A model generated the notes under the pieces. The model did not search any database, was not told where the DNA came from, and saw only the letters and a list, made by a program, of their open reading frames with translations. 12,869 nt of DNA, taken from contig NZWI01000058.1 of assembly GCA_002701875.1 (NCBI GenBank), forward strand, positions 1 to 12,869, given 5' to 3'. A program made the position numbers and the translations under genes. Positions 1-7,726 of the stretch are shown one piece after another. This DNA is from Fidelibacterota bacterium (GTDB lineage Bacteria; Fidelibacterota; Marinisomatia; Marinisomatales; TCS55). Numbering within the stretch: the first letter of the stretch is position 1; every line of letters starts with the position of its first letter.

Positions 1-44
1 CCCAAAAATGGATATGATTGACTGTGATTGACTAAAATAGACCT

Positions 45-74
45 AAAACAGAAATCCCCGCCTTTCGATGGGGA
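45..74 (-). terminator. Probable intrinsic terminator of the tRNA-His/tRNA-Pro transcript
   Basis: Reading the minus strand, a five-base-pair G/C stem (TCCCC at 70-74 with GGGGA at 55-59, ten-base loop) is followed at once by a T-rich run (TTTCTGTTTT). It lies about 30 bases past the 3' end of tRNA-Pro, where a terminator is expected. The stem is short and the T-run interrupted, so it may be weak. Confidence 0.45.
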
Positions 75-80
75 ATCTGC

Positions 81-100
81 TTCTATTAGACGAAATAGAA
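81..100 (-). repeat. Perfect 7-bp inverted repeat between tRNA-Pro and its terminator
   Basis: TTCTATT (81-87) and AATAGAA (94-100) are exact reverse complements around a six-base loop. The hairpin sits four bases beyond the 3' end of tRNA-Pro, inside the presumed 3' trailer of the precursor. It could mark a processing site or simply be an AT-rich chance pairing. Confidence 0.4.
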
Positions 101-104
101 TAGT

Positions 105-178
105 CGGGGTGAGAGGATTCGAACCTCCGACCCCCTGCTCCCAAAGCAGGTGCGCTAACCGGACTGCGCCACACCCCG
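105..178 (-). tRNA. tRNA-Pro (anticodon TGG)
   Basis: The reverse complement folds as a full cloverleaf. The acceptor stem CGGGGTG pairs with CACCCCG. The anticodon stem CCTGC/GCAGG encloses the loop TTTGGGA, giving anticodon TGG (proline). The T-arm carries the conserved GGTTCGAATCC. CCA is not encoded. It is the second gene of a two-tRNA unit, 27 bases after tRNA-His. Open frames running across this stretch are spurious. Confidence 0.96.
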
Positions 179-205
179 AAATTTATTTTTTATTGACTCA
201 CTGTG

Positions 206-280
206 GGTGAGTGATGGGACTTGAACCCACAGCCTCCGGAACCACAATCCGGTGCTCTAACCAGTTGAGCTACACCCACC
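206..280 (-). tRNA. tRNA-His (anticodon GTG)
   Basis: The reverse complement folds as a cloverleaf with acceptor stem GTGGGTG/CACTCAC (one G-T wobble). The anticodon stem CCGGA/TCCGG encloses TTGTGGT, giving anticodon GTG (histidine). The T-arm holds GGTTCAAGTCC. An extra G at the 5' end (complement of 280) can pair with the discriminator C (complement of 206); this G-1:C73 pair is the identity element of bacterial tRNA-His, which supports both identity and ends. It is first in the tRNA unit and precedes tRNA-Pro. Confidence 0.96.
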
Positions 281-286
281 ATACTA

Positions 287-311
287 CTTCAAATAAATAT
301 ATCATTTGAAG
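287..311 (-). repeat. Perfect 8-bp inverted repeat just upstream of tRNA-His
   Basis: CTTCAAAT (287-294) and ATTTGAAG (304-311) are exact reverse complements with a nine-base A/T loop. The repeat ends six bases before the mature 5' end of tRNA-His, so it would lie in the 5' leader if transcription starts near 361. It could be a processing hairpin or an operator; no function is shown by the sequence. Confidence 0.45.
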
Positions 312-367
312 CCACGCAAATTAGTGGATTTAGATTGATTATATGAAAATAAATTTCCAGGAACACT

Positions 368-396
368 TATATAGCATTTTCTATTCAAGATGGTAA
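368..396 (-). promoter_or_regulatory. Candidate sigma70-type promoter for the tRNA unit
   Basis: On the minus strand TTACCA (391-396) and TATATA (368-373) are separated by 17 bases, and the -10 is preceded by TGC, an extended -10 form. Transcription would start near 361, giving a leader of about 80 bases before tRNA-His. The region is AT-rich, so chance matches are likely, and the host sigma factor preference is unknown. Confidence 0.35.
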
Positions 397-426
397 TAAT
401 AAAATGGAACTATTGTAATTTTTCAT

Positions 427-1818
427 ATGCGCCTACTTACTAGATATATACTTAAACAACTATTTATGCCGTTTATTTTTTCTTTACTAATTATTGTTTT
501 TGTATTATTTACTCAATTCCTTCTACGAGCAATAGATCGCTTTATAGGTAAAGGGCTTGATCTTGGAACAATATTTGAATATTTATTTCTAAATCTAGGA
601 TGGATAAGCGCCTTGGCTGTCCCTATGGCTGTACTAGTAGCAGCACTTATGGCCTTTGGTCAATTTTCTGAGGATAATGAGATTACTGCTATGAGATCAT
701 CAGGCATTAGTTTCACAACAATAATCCTTCCAGCTTTAACAATGGGACTCCTTGTCTCTATAACATTAATATTATTTAACGCCTTCATCATGCCTGAAAT
801 GAATTTCAAAGCACGTATGTTATCAGGTGATATCTATCGGAAACGTCCAGGCCTAAATATTGAACCGGGCTACTTTATGGATGACCTGCCAGATTATAGT
901 ATGATTATACGTGATAAAGAAAATGAAACTCTAAAAGATGTCCGGATTTTTAGTAAAGGAATAAACAAATCTCAAACTAGCATTCATTCTAAAACAGGTA
1001 AACTTTCAACTATAGATGATGCTATTATTTTAGATCTCTATGATGGTGAAATTCATGAGCTTGATCTTAATGATTATGGGAATTATCGTCGAATTGAGTT
1101 CGAAAAACACAAAATCACTATACCTGCTGATGACCTTTTCTTAAACCGAAGAGATACAACTAGTCGATCAGATCGCGAAATGACAATACCTATGATATTG
1201 GCAAAAAGATCAAATATTAATGATCGAAAAAATATTGTTAATGGCAGAATAGGGCGCGCTTTTTTGAGAACAGGGATGGATAGCCTTGTCCCGCCATCAT
1301 TAGAAGCTTCTCAATTAATAATTAAGAAAGAGATAGAACGATTTAGTTCAGATCCGATAAACACTGCAGATGATATTTATAGAAAAGAAAAAGATGTAGA
1401 TATAGTAAAAAGACAATTGAGAAATGAATATAATTTATTGAGGAGTTACAACAAATCTAGTAACAAATATAATGTAGAATTACATAAGAAATTTTCTCTA
1501 CCTGTTGCGAGCATTCTATTCATCATGACTGGTGCTTCACTGGGAGTTCTATTTAGGAAGGGAGGTTTCACTATAGCTACAGGCCTATCGTTTGGATTTT
1601 TTCTCATATATTATATACTAATGATTGGTGGAGAAGATCTTGCCGATCGAGGTATTCTCACACCCATGGTAGGTGTATGGTCACCTAATGCAATTCTTTT
1701 AGTTATTGCAACCTATTTAATGTTACATACTGTTAGAGAGCAACCTCCTTTGCGTTTTAATTTTAACTTTTTAAAACGCTTTAAAAAGAAAAAAGATGAA
1801 TCTAAAAAACCTAATTGA
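427..1818 (+). CDS. LptF/LptG (YjgP/YjgQ) family LPS export permease
   Basis: Inner-membrane permease of the LptB2FG transporter, which extracts lipopolysaccharide from the inner membrane toward the LptA bridge. The 463-residue protein has the family layout: membrane helices near residues 12-32, 56-78 and 98-120, a long hydrophilic periplasmic domain (about 130-345), then three helices near 355-435 and a very basic cytoplasmic tail. The stretch SEDNEITAMRSSGIS (about 80-94), with EITAMR, is the conserved cytoplasmic loop that contacts the LptB ATPase. It is about 100 residues longer than the E. coli proteins, with the surplus in the periplasmic part. LptF cannot be told from LptG here, and no partner gene is in the window. 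The ATG at 427 has no obvious ribosome site. The last 23 bases overlap the phosphorylase gene, implying co-transcription. Confidence 0.88.
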   Translation: MRLLTRYILKQLFMPFIFSLLIIVFVLFTQFLLRAIDRFIGKGLDLGTIFEYLFLNLGWISALAVPMAVLVAALMAFGQFSEDNEITAMRSSGISFTTIILPALTMGLLVSITLILFNAFIMPEMNFKARMLSGDIYRKRPGLNIEPGYFMDDLPDYSMIIRDKENETLKDVRIFSKGINKSQTSIHSKTGKLSTIDDAIILDLYDGEIHELDLNDYGNYRRIEFEKHKITIPADDLFLNRRDTTSRSDREMTIPMILAKRSNINDRKNIVNGRIGRAFLRTGMDSLVPPSLEASQLIIKKEIERFSSDPINTADDIYRKEKDVDIVKRQLRNEYNLLRSYNKSSNKYNVELHKKFSLPVASILFIMTGASLGVLFRKGGFTIATGLSFGFFLIYYILMIGGEDLADRGILTPMVGVWSPNAILLVIATYLMLHTVREQPPLRFNFNFLKRFKKKKDESKKPN

Positions 1819-3076
1819 TTCAAAAATAAACGGGAAAGATATTTCCCAATCAGATATAGAGTCATTAATAAATGCATTTGTAAATAATAAAATAAATGAT
1901 AAATCAATGACAGTATTCTTGAAAGCAGTTCAAACGCATGGTATGACAACAAAAGAGACAATAGCATTAACAAATGCGATGCTAAACTCTGGCGAGAGAA
2001 TTGAATTTCCTGCAAGTGATAATTATATTGCGGACAAGCACTCTACTGGAGGTGTTGGAGATAAAGTTTCACTTATTCTAGGACCACTATTAGCTGCGGG
2101 AGGCCTCACAATACCTATGTTAGCAGGCAGAAGCCTAGCACATACTGGTGGTACTATTGATAAATTAGAATCAATACCTGGTTTTCAGACTAATCTTTCT
2201 ACAAAAGATTTTAAGAATAATGTTGAAGAGATAGGAATTTGTATTATGTCTCAAACAGATTCTATATGCCCGGCAGATAAAAAAATGTATGCATTAAGAG
2301 ATGTAACAGATACAATTAATTCAGTGCCGCTTATTTGCGGTTCAATTATGAGTAAAAAGATCGCGGAAGGAATAGATGGATTAGTTCTAGATATTAAGAT
2401 TGGAAATGGGGCATTTATGAAAACTATAGATCAGGGGATTAAACTTGGTAGCGCCTTACAAAATATTGGTAAAACCTTTGATGTTAAAACAGATGTCGTT
2501 TATTCTAGCATGGATCAACCTTTAGGAAAAACAGCAGGCATGTGGTGTGAGGTTAAGGAATCGATAGAAGCACTTAAAGGGAAAGGGGCTTCAGATCTAA
2601 TGCATGTTGTATTTGAGCTTGGCAGTAAATTACTTGTACAGGCTGGAATATCTAATGACTCAACTGCAGCTGTTTCTATTCAGAAAGATCTAATCGCTTC
2701 TGGCAAAGCATATAATAAATTTGAAGATATGGTTCGCCAACAAAAAGGGTCCATAAATAAAGTAAATAAAATTCATTCACCAAAATATGAACAAATAATC
2801 TTTGCTCATGAAAGTGGTTTTATTGAAGAGATGGATAGTTTAAATATAGGTTGGGCTACAGTTGAATTAGGATGTGGTCGAAGAGCTAAACCTGATATAC
2901 TTGACCCATCTGCTGGTATTGATTTCATTTATAAAATTGGTGATGAAGTAAAGATGGGTGATCCAATCTTTAAATGTTTTAATTCTAATAAACAGAAATT
3001 ATTATCAGCCACAAAATTATTAAACGACTCAATTAAAATTGGACCGAGTCAAGTCAATCACAGTTTATTTTTCTAA
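1796..3076 (+). CDS. deoA: Pyrimidine-nucleoside / thymidine phosphorylase
   Basis: Cleaves thymidine (and possibly uridine) with phosphate to base plus (deoxy)ribose 1-phosphate, a cytosolic salvage step. The 426-residue protein has the helical N-terminal domain, the signature KHSTGGVGDK at 81-90, HTGGTIDKLES from 116 (T120), and R168, S183 and K187 at the family's phosphate- and pyrimidine-binding positions. The C-terminal domain contains GCGRRAKPDILDPSAG. Agreement of residue numbering with known family members supports the ATG at 1796, although it lies inside the upstream gene; a purine-rich AAAAAGAAAAAAG run precedes it. The usual SGRGLGHTGGT is AGRSLAHTGGT here, a mild departure close to the active site. 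Sequence alone does not separate a strict thymidine phosphorylase from a broad pyrimidine phosphorylase, so the symbol is tentative. It ends four bases from the convergent PBP1A gene. Confidence 0.9.
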   Translation: MNLKNLIDSKINGKDISQSDIESLINAFVNNKINDKSMTVFLKAVQTHGMTTKETIALTNAMLNSGERIEFPASDNYIADKHSTGGVGDKVSLILGPLLAAGGLTIPMLAGRSLAHTGGTIDKLESIPGFQTNLSTKDFKNNVEEIGICIMSQTDSICPADKKMYALRDVTDTINSVPLICGSIMSKKIAEGIDGLVLDIKIGNGAFMKTIDQGIKLGSALQNIGKTFDVKTDVVYSSMDQPLGKTAGMWCEVKESIEALKGKGASDLMHVVFELGSKLLVQAGISNDSTAAVSIQKDLIASGKAYNKFEDMVRQQKGSINKVNKIHSPKYEQIIFAHESGFIEEMDSLNIGWATVELGCGRRAKPDILDPSAGIDFIYKIGDEVKMGDPIFKCFNSNKQKLLSATKLLNDSIKIGPSQVNHSLFF

Positions 3077-3080
3077 ATAA

Positions 3081-5216
3081 TTAATTCCTACGGTGTACCT
3101 TACAGACTTGTGATGGCTCCGTGCCCTGGATAAATATTTCAGACTCAACTGTGCATAGATTTGTTGGCATATCTTTTGTAATTGAACAAATTTCAAAATT
3201 GATCACTCCACTAGGTCGAACAAAATTCATTCGCTTAAGTCTCAATGTATCGTGCGCTACTGCCATAAAATTTGCCCATGCTGGAAGAGCAGCGCGAGAA
3301 CCATCTTGACTTGTACCTAAACTTACAATAGGATCATCCACTCCAATCCATACTCCAGCAGCCAATTGTTTTGAAAACCCAACAAACCAAGCATCAGTCC
3401 AATTTTGAGTCGTACCTGTTTTACCTCCAGCAGGATGATAAAAGTTATGTCTCCAACGGGCACTTCCCCCTGTGCCTGCATCCATCACTGTTTGTAACAT
3501 TGATGTCATTACATAGGCTGATTCTTCTCTGAGAACTTCTTCTCTAATAGGATCATATTCTTTAATAATATTTCCATATCGATCTTCTACTTTAGTTATC
3601 CCAAAAGCTTTATTAAGAACTCCTTTATTTGCAAAGGCAGAGTAAGCATTTACTATATCTAATAAATAAACTTCTGAAGTACCAAGGGCAATTGCATCTA
3701 CTGCACGAATATCTGTTGTGATACCCATTCGTTTAGCCATTGATTTTACTTCAGATGCTGGCACAAGTTCTTTTACTACTCTTACCGCAACTAAATTAAT
3801 TGATTTGCGAATTCCCTCTCTGAGTGTTGTTAGTCCACTTGTCGTTCCATCATAATTTCTTGGCATCCACTTTTCCCACTCTCCATTTGCATTTAGTACA
3901 CGAAGAACCAAGGGTTGGTTTAATAATTGTTTTGTAACTGAATATCCATTATCTATAGCAGTCGTATATACGAAAGGTTTAAAAACTGAACCAGGTTGGC
4001 GCTTTGCTTGAACAGCTCTATTATACTGATCATGATAATCAGGACGCCCACCAACCATCGCTAAAATAGATCCACTTGAAGGATCCAAAGCTACAAAAGC
4101 TCCTTGAACTAAAAGTTTATTTCGAAGATCTTCATAGAGTAATGTGTCGCCTTCCATCATCATTCTTACTGAATCTTCGGGAAAAATATTAAGGTAGGCT
4201 AATCGTGAAAACTCCTCAGGATCATTAAAAATGCGCTGATTTAATTTTTCCTGATTAGTCTTAATAGCATTCATCAAGGCTTCTTCTGCTACAGATTGAA
4301 CTCTGGTATCAAGCGTGGTATAAATCTTTAATCCATCTCTGTAAATGTTAACGCCAAGACGATCATCTTCTTTCTCCATAGTTCGTCGAATATATTCAGT
4401 AAAGTAAGGAGCTCTACCTTTAGCTATAGATTCAGAAATGTTCTCAGACTCAATAACTCGAGCTTCAGAATACATATCTTTAGTTATAAATTTTTCATCT
4501 CGCATTACTCTAAGGACAACATTCCGTTTAAAATGAGCTCTTTCAGAATGATTTATTGGAGAATAAGTTGCTGGTGCAGGTAGGATTCCCACAAGCATCG
4601 CAGATTCGCCTAATGTCAATAAAACTGCATCTTTTCCAAAGTAACGTTTTGCTGCAGCCTGCACACCATATGTCCCGTGACCAAAGTGAACATTATTTAA
4701 ATACATTTCAAGTATTTCATCCTTTGTATAAGTTCGTTCAATTTGAATAGCTGTAATTATTTCCTTAATTTTTCTAATAATCGTTTTTCTAAATCCTATT
4801 GTATCATAAAGAGTGCGAGCCACTTGTTGAGTTAGAGAACTAAATCCCTGTTCATAACCTAAACTTATAATATTTACTACAATTGCTCGGATGATACTCC
4901 TAGAATCAATACCCCAATGATTATAAAATCGACGATCTTCCGAACTAATCACTGCATTTTTCATATTATTAGGAATTTGATCCAAACTAATAAAGATTCT
5001 TTTTTCTAAAAATAATTCATCTAAAATCTCTCCATCTGCAGAATAAATCCTTGTTACTAGATCTGGATCATAATTTTCTAGTTGATCTAAAGAGGGGAGA
5101 TCTTGGGCTAAATAAATAATGTAACCAATTATTATTCCCAATCCGATTAATACAGTTATTAATGCGCTTTTTAAATATTTGGTTAAAGTCGGAATGGAAA
5201 GGTTTACAGCCATCAT
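3081..5216 (-). CDS. Penicillin-binding protein 1A (class A, bifunctional)
   Basis: Polymerises glycan strands and cross-links peptidoglycan outside the inner membrane. From the ATG at 5216 the protein has 711 residues: a short cytoplasmic start, one membrane anchor (about 15-38), a GT51 glycosyltransferase domain with SSEDRRFYNHWG (catalytic Glu about 93) and SSLTQQVAR (about 126-134), then a transpeptidase domain with all three motifs: S410-VFK, S472-IN and K599-TGT. GT51 proteins usually read STITQQLA, so SSLTQQVA is a small variation. An in-frame TTG at 5237 would add seven residues; ATG is preferred, and a second ATG follows at once (5213). Neither start has a strong ribosome site. It lies 82 bases downstream of fumC on the same strand, so it may be read through from that operon or have its own promoter. 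The symbol (ponA/mrcA) is left open. Confidence 0.93.
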   Translation of the reverse strand: MMAVNLSIPTLTKYLKSALITVLIGLGIIIGYIIYLAQDLPSLDQLENYDPDLVTRIYSADGEILDELFLEKRIFISLDQIPNNMKNAVISSEDRRFYNHWGIDSRSIIRAIVVNIISLGYEQGFSSLTQQVARTLYDTIGFRKTIIRKIKEIITAIQIERTYTKDEILEMYLNNVHFGHGTYGVQAAAKRYFGKDAVLLTLGESAMLVGILPAPATYSPINHSERAHFKRNVVLRVMRDEKFITKDMYSEARVIESENISESIAKGRAPYFTEYIRRTMEKEDDRLGVNIYRDGLKIYTTLDTRVQSVAEEALMNAIKTNQEKLNQRIFNDPEEFSRLAYLNIFPEDSVRMMMEGDTLLYEDLRNKLLVQGAFVALDPSSGSILAMVGGRPDYHDQYNRAVQAKRQPGSVFKPFVYTTAIDNGYSVTKQLLNQPLVLRVLNANGEWEKWMPRNYDGTTSGLTTLREGIRKSINLVAVRVVKELVPASEVKSMAKRMGITTDIRAVDAIALGTSEVYLLDIVNAYSAFANKGVLNKAFGITKVEDRYGNIIKEYDPIREEVLREESAYVMTSMLQTVMDAGTGGSARWRHNFYHPAGGKTGTTQNWTDAWFVGFSKQLAAGVWIGVDDPIVSLGTSQDGSRAALPAWANFMAVAHDTLRLKRMNFVRPSGVINFEICSITKDMPTNLCTVESEIFIQGTEPSQVCKVHRRN

Positions 5217-5298
5217 CAAATTTAAGTTACTACCCAACTAATCATAGGTAGGAATTCTTTCTAATTAACTTCTGAATAACAAGATACTTTAATTACAA

Positions 5299-6693
5299 CT
5301 ATTCTTTTGAGGGATGAATCATTTTCTCTGGCTGAACCAACTTATCAAAGTCTTCTCCACTCATATAATCCAAGGCAATTATAGTATCTCGAAGTGAAGT
5401 GTTATCTTCATATGCTTTCTTTGCCACTTCAGCTGCTTTATCATATCCAATATGTGAATTTAAAGCAGTTACTAACATAAGAGAATTATACAAATTGGTA
5501 TTTATTCGTTCTTTATTAGGTTTAATACCTTCCACGCAATTCTTTCGAAATGAGCTAGTAGCATCAGAAAGAATACGAATTGACTGAATAATATTATATG
5601 CTAAAACTGGTCGATATACATTCAGTTCAAAATTCCCACTTGCACCAGCTACAGTAATCGTGGTATCATTTCCCATAACTTGACTACATACCATTGTCAT
5701 AGCTTCGCACTGGGTCGGGTTTACTTTACCAGGCATTATTGAAGACCCTGGCTCATTTGAAGGGATTACTATTTCACCAATACCTGAACGTGGGCCACTA
5801 GCAAGCCAACGTATATCATTGGAAATTTTAAATAGAGACCCAGCAACTGTTTTCAAGGCACCGGATAACTCAACTATACAATCTTGGCCTCCTAAAGCCT
5901 CAAATTTATTTTCTGCAGTTTTAAAGGGAAGTTTAGTAATAGATGATATTTCTTTTGCTACAGCTTCTGCATAACCTTCAAATGAATTAATACCTGTGCC
6001 AACAGCAGTACCTCCTATGGCTAACTCATAGCAACTTTCAAGTGAGTTATTAATTCGTTTAATTCCGTGATGAAGTGCGGAACTATACCCTGAAAATTCT
6101 TGCCCTAAACTCAAGGGAGTAGCATCCTGAAGGTGAGTTCTACCTAATTTGATAATTGAGTTAAATTCTTTTGATTTCTTTTCGAAAATTTCTTCTAACT
6201 TTTCTAACTCTGGTATTAATTCATCTATAACTAATTGTACTACGGCAATATTAATTGCTGTTGGGAAAGTATCATTTGTTGACTGGCTCATGTTTACATG
6301 GTCATTAGGATGGACGGGATCTTTAGTCCCAATTTCTCCACCCATCATTTCAATTGCTCTATTTGATATAACTTCATTGAAATTCATATTTGATTGAGTT
6401 CCTGAACCAGTTTGCCAAATAACAAGCGGAAAATGTTTATCTAAATCACCATTAATAACTTCATCAGATGCTTTTGAAATGGCATTAGCTATATTTTTGT
6501 CCAGCTTACCTGCTGAAGTATTAACCTTAGCTGCAGCTTTTTTTACAATCCCATAAGCACGAATAAATTCACGTTGGAATCGCTCACTACCAATTTTAAA
6601 ATTGTTAATAGATCGTTGAGTTTGGGCACCATAATATTTTCCATTGGGGACTTCTACCTCACCCATGCTATCTTTTTCTTTACGGTATCCCAT
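5299..6693 (-). CDS. fumC: Fumarate hydratase, class II
   Basis: Reversible hydration of fumarate to L-malate in the TCA cycle; the class II enzyme is an iron-free homotetramer. The 464-residue length is typical. The start [16 protein letters not shown] matches the family N-terminus, supporting the ATG at 6693. [16 protein letters not shown] carries the catalytic His (H187). The signature [15 protein letters not shown] has S317-S318, the second being the catalytic-loop serine. [11 protein letters not shown] is fumarase-like, which argues against aspartase or argininosuccinate lyase, although relatives in this superfamily are similar. It begins nine bases after the korB stop and is almost certainly co-transcribed with korAB, placing two TCA-type steps in one operon. 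No strong Shine-Dalgarno precedes it, so translational coupling to korB is plausible. Confidence 0.95.
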   Translation of the reverse strand: MGYRKEKDSMGEVEVPNGKYYGAQTQRSINNFKIGSERFQREFIRAYGIVKKAAAKVNTSAGKLDKNIANAISKASDEVINGDLDKHFPLVIWQTGSGTQSNMNFNEVISNRAIEMMGGEIGTKDPVHPNDHVNMSQSTNDTFPTAINIAVVQLVIDELIPELEKLEEIFEKKSKEFNSIIKLGRTHLQDATPLSLGQEFSGYSSALHHGIKRINNSLESCYELAIGGTAVGTGINSFEGYAEAVAKEISSITKLPFKTAENKFEALGGQDCIVELSGALKTVAGSLFKISNDIRWLASGPRSGIGEIVIPSNEPGSSIMPGKVNPTQCEAMTMVCSQVMGNDTTITVAGASGNFELNVYRPVLAYNIIQSIRILSDATSSFRKNCVEGIKPNKERINTNLYNSLMLVTALNSHIGYDKAAEVAKKAYEDNTSLRDTIIALDYMSGEDFDKLVQPEKMIHPSKE

Positions 6694-6702
6694 ATGATTA
6701 AC

Positions 6703-7722
6703 CTATTTTACTACCCAGGTATCTCCCGCGTTGATTATATCCTGAATGGTTGATTTACCTTTTTTCTTCGTGGCTTCTCTAATCTGATCCATCATCATAT
6801 CTTCATACCTAGTGTCTTCTATGGAATAGAGCACTCCAATAGGATCAGGAAAGCCATCATTATAAGTCATATTAGAAAGTAATGATGCTATAACATAATC
6901 TGACTCATCGTGTAAAAGAATATCATCCACACTAAATTTATCTCCAATCTCAACAACTGTAGGAGTATTACCATCAAGCCTTATACCTTTATTTTTTTCA
7001 ACTCCAAAAATCATTGGACTTTTGTTTTCTAACCAAAGTACCGTATCTAATTTAGTTTCTTTATCAGTTAATGATGAAAAAGCACCATCATTAAAAATAT
7101 TACAATTTTGATAAATCTCCATAAAGGATGTTCCTTTATGGGCGTGTGATTTGGTAATCATTTCCTGCAAATGCTTTGTTTCTTTATCAATAGTTCTGGA
7201 TACAAAGGTAGCTCCAGCGCCAAGAGCAAGAGTCAATGGATTAAAGGGGCGATCCAAAGAACCCATTGGTGTTGATTTTGTTACTTTGCCAATTTCAGAA
7301 GTTGGAGAGTATTGACCTTTGGTAAGGCCATAAATTCTATTATTAAATAACATCACATTGATATCTAGATTTCGACGCAACAGGTGAATTGTGTGATTTC
7401 CACCAATTGAAAGTCCATCGCCATCACCAGTTACAACCCAAACGGATAAATCTGGATTTGCAAGTTTTACACCAGATGCGATTGCAGGAGCGCGCCCATG
7501 GATAGTATGGAATCCATATGTATCCATGTAATAAGGAAAACGACTGGAACAACCAATACCTGAAATAAATACAAGGTCCTCTTTGTCAACACCTAGATCA
7601 GGAAAGACTTTCTGAGTTTGAGCTAAAATGGCATAATCGCCACACCCAGGACACCATCTAACCGCTTGATCAGAGGTAAAATCTTGTTTTGTATACGTTT
7701 TTTTTACTTTTGCTTCAGACAT
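6703..7722 (-). CDS. korB: 2-oxoacid (2-oxoglutarate):ferredoxin oxidoreductase, beta subunit
   Basis: Thiamine-diphosphate and Fe-S subunit of the enzyme that converts 2-oxoglutarate plus CoA to succinyl-CoA, CO2 and reduced ferredoxin, or the reverse. The 339-residue protein shows W-CPGCGDY (C24, C27), GIGCSSR (C58) and a later Cys (C207 in YQNCN), together matching the four [4Fe-4S] ligands of this family. GDGDGLSIGGNH (99-110) followed by FNN (126-128) is the Mg-TPP binding motif. IHGRAPAIASGVKLANP is a typical KorB block. The start is well supported: AGGAT lies 8-10 bases before the ATG, formed by the last codons and stop of korA. The length and fused korA point to the two-subunit Kor type. 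Other 2-oxoacids such as pyruvate cannot be excluded from sequence alone. Confidence 0.93.
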   Translation of the reverse strand: MSEAKVKKTYTKQDFTSDQAVRWCPGCGDYAILAQTQKVFPDLGVDKEDLVFISGIGCSSRFPYYMDTYGFHTIHGRAPAIASGVKLANPDLSVWVVTGDGDGLSIGGNHTIHLLRRNLDINVMLFNNRIYGLTKGQYSPTSEIGKVTKSTPMGSLDRPFNPLTLALGAGATFVSRTIDKETKHLQEMITKSHAHKGTSFMEIYQNCNIFNDGAFSSLTDKETKLDTVLWLENKSPMIFGVEKNKGIRLDGNTPTVVEIGDKFSVDDILLHDESDYVIASLLSNMTYNDGFPDPIGVLYSIEDTRYEDMMMDQIREATKKKGKSTIQDIINAGDTWVVK

Positions 7723-7726
7723 TTTT

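Noticed and set aside
15..33. Tandem repeat TGATTGACTG/TGATTGACT at the window edge, downstream of tRNA-Pro, as a possible integration (att) site
   Set aside because: Only two short copies, no copy of the tRNA 3' end, and no integrase or mobile gene in the window.
377..405. TTTTCT-17-TAAAAT as a promoter for the LptF/LptG-family gene
   Set aside because: The -35 box is poor and the sequence is so AT-rich that such pairs arise readily; not strong enough to list.
1713..2015. Minus-strand open frame across the permease/phosphorylase junction
   Set aside because: It is antisense to two well-supported genes, is leucine/serine-rich low-complexity sequence typical of a shadow frame, and has no recognisable domain.
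3052..3064. 13-base word AGTCAATCACAGT, present inverted at 21-33 (ACTGTGATTGACT)
   Set aside because: In a window of this size a few 13-base coincidences are expected by chance when both orientations are counted; one copy is inside the deoA coding end.
5217..5237. TTG start at 5237 extending the PBP1A protein by seven residues
   Set aside because: Two consecutive ATG codons at 5216 and 5213 are more likely starts and no ribosome site favours the TTG, though it cannot be excluded.
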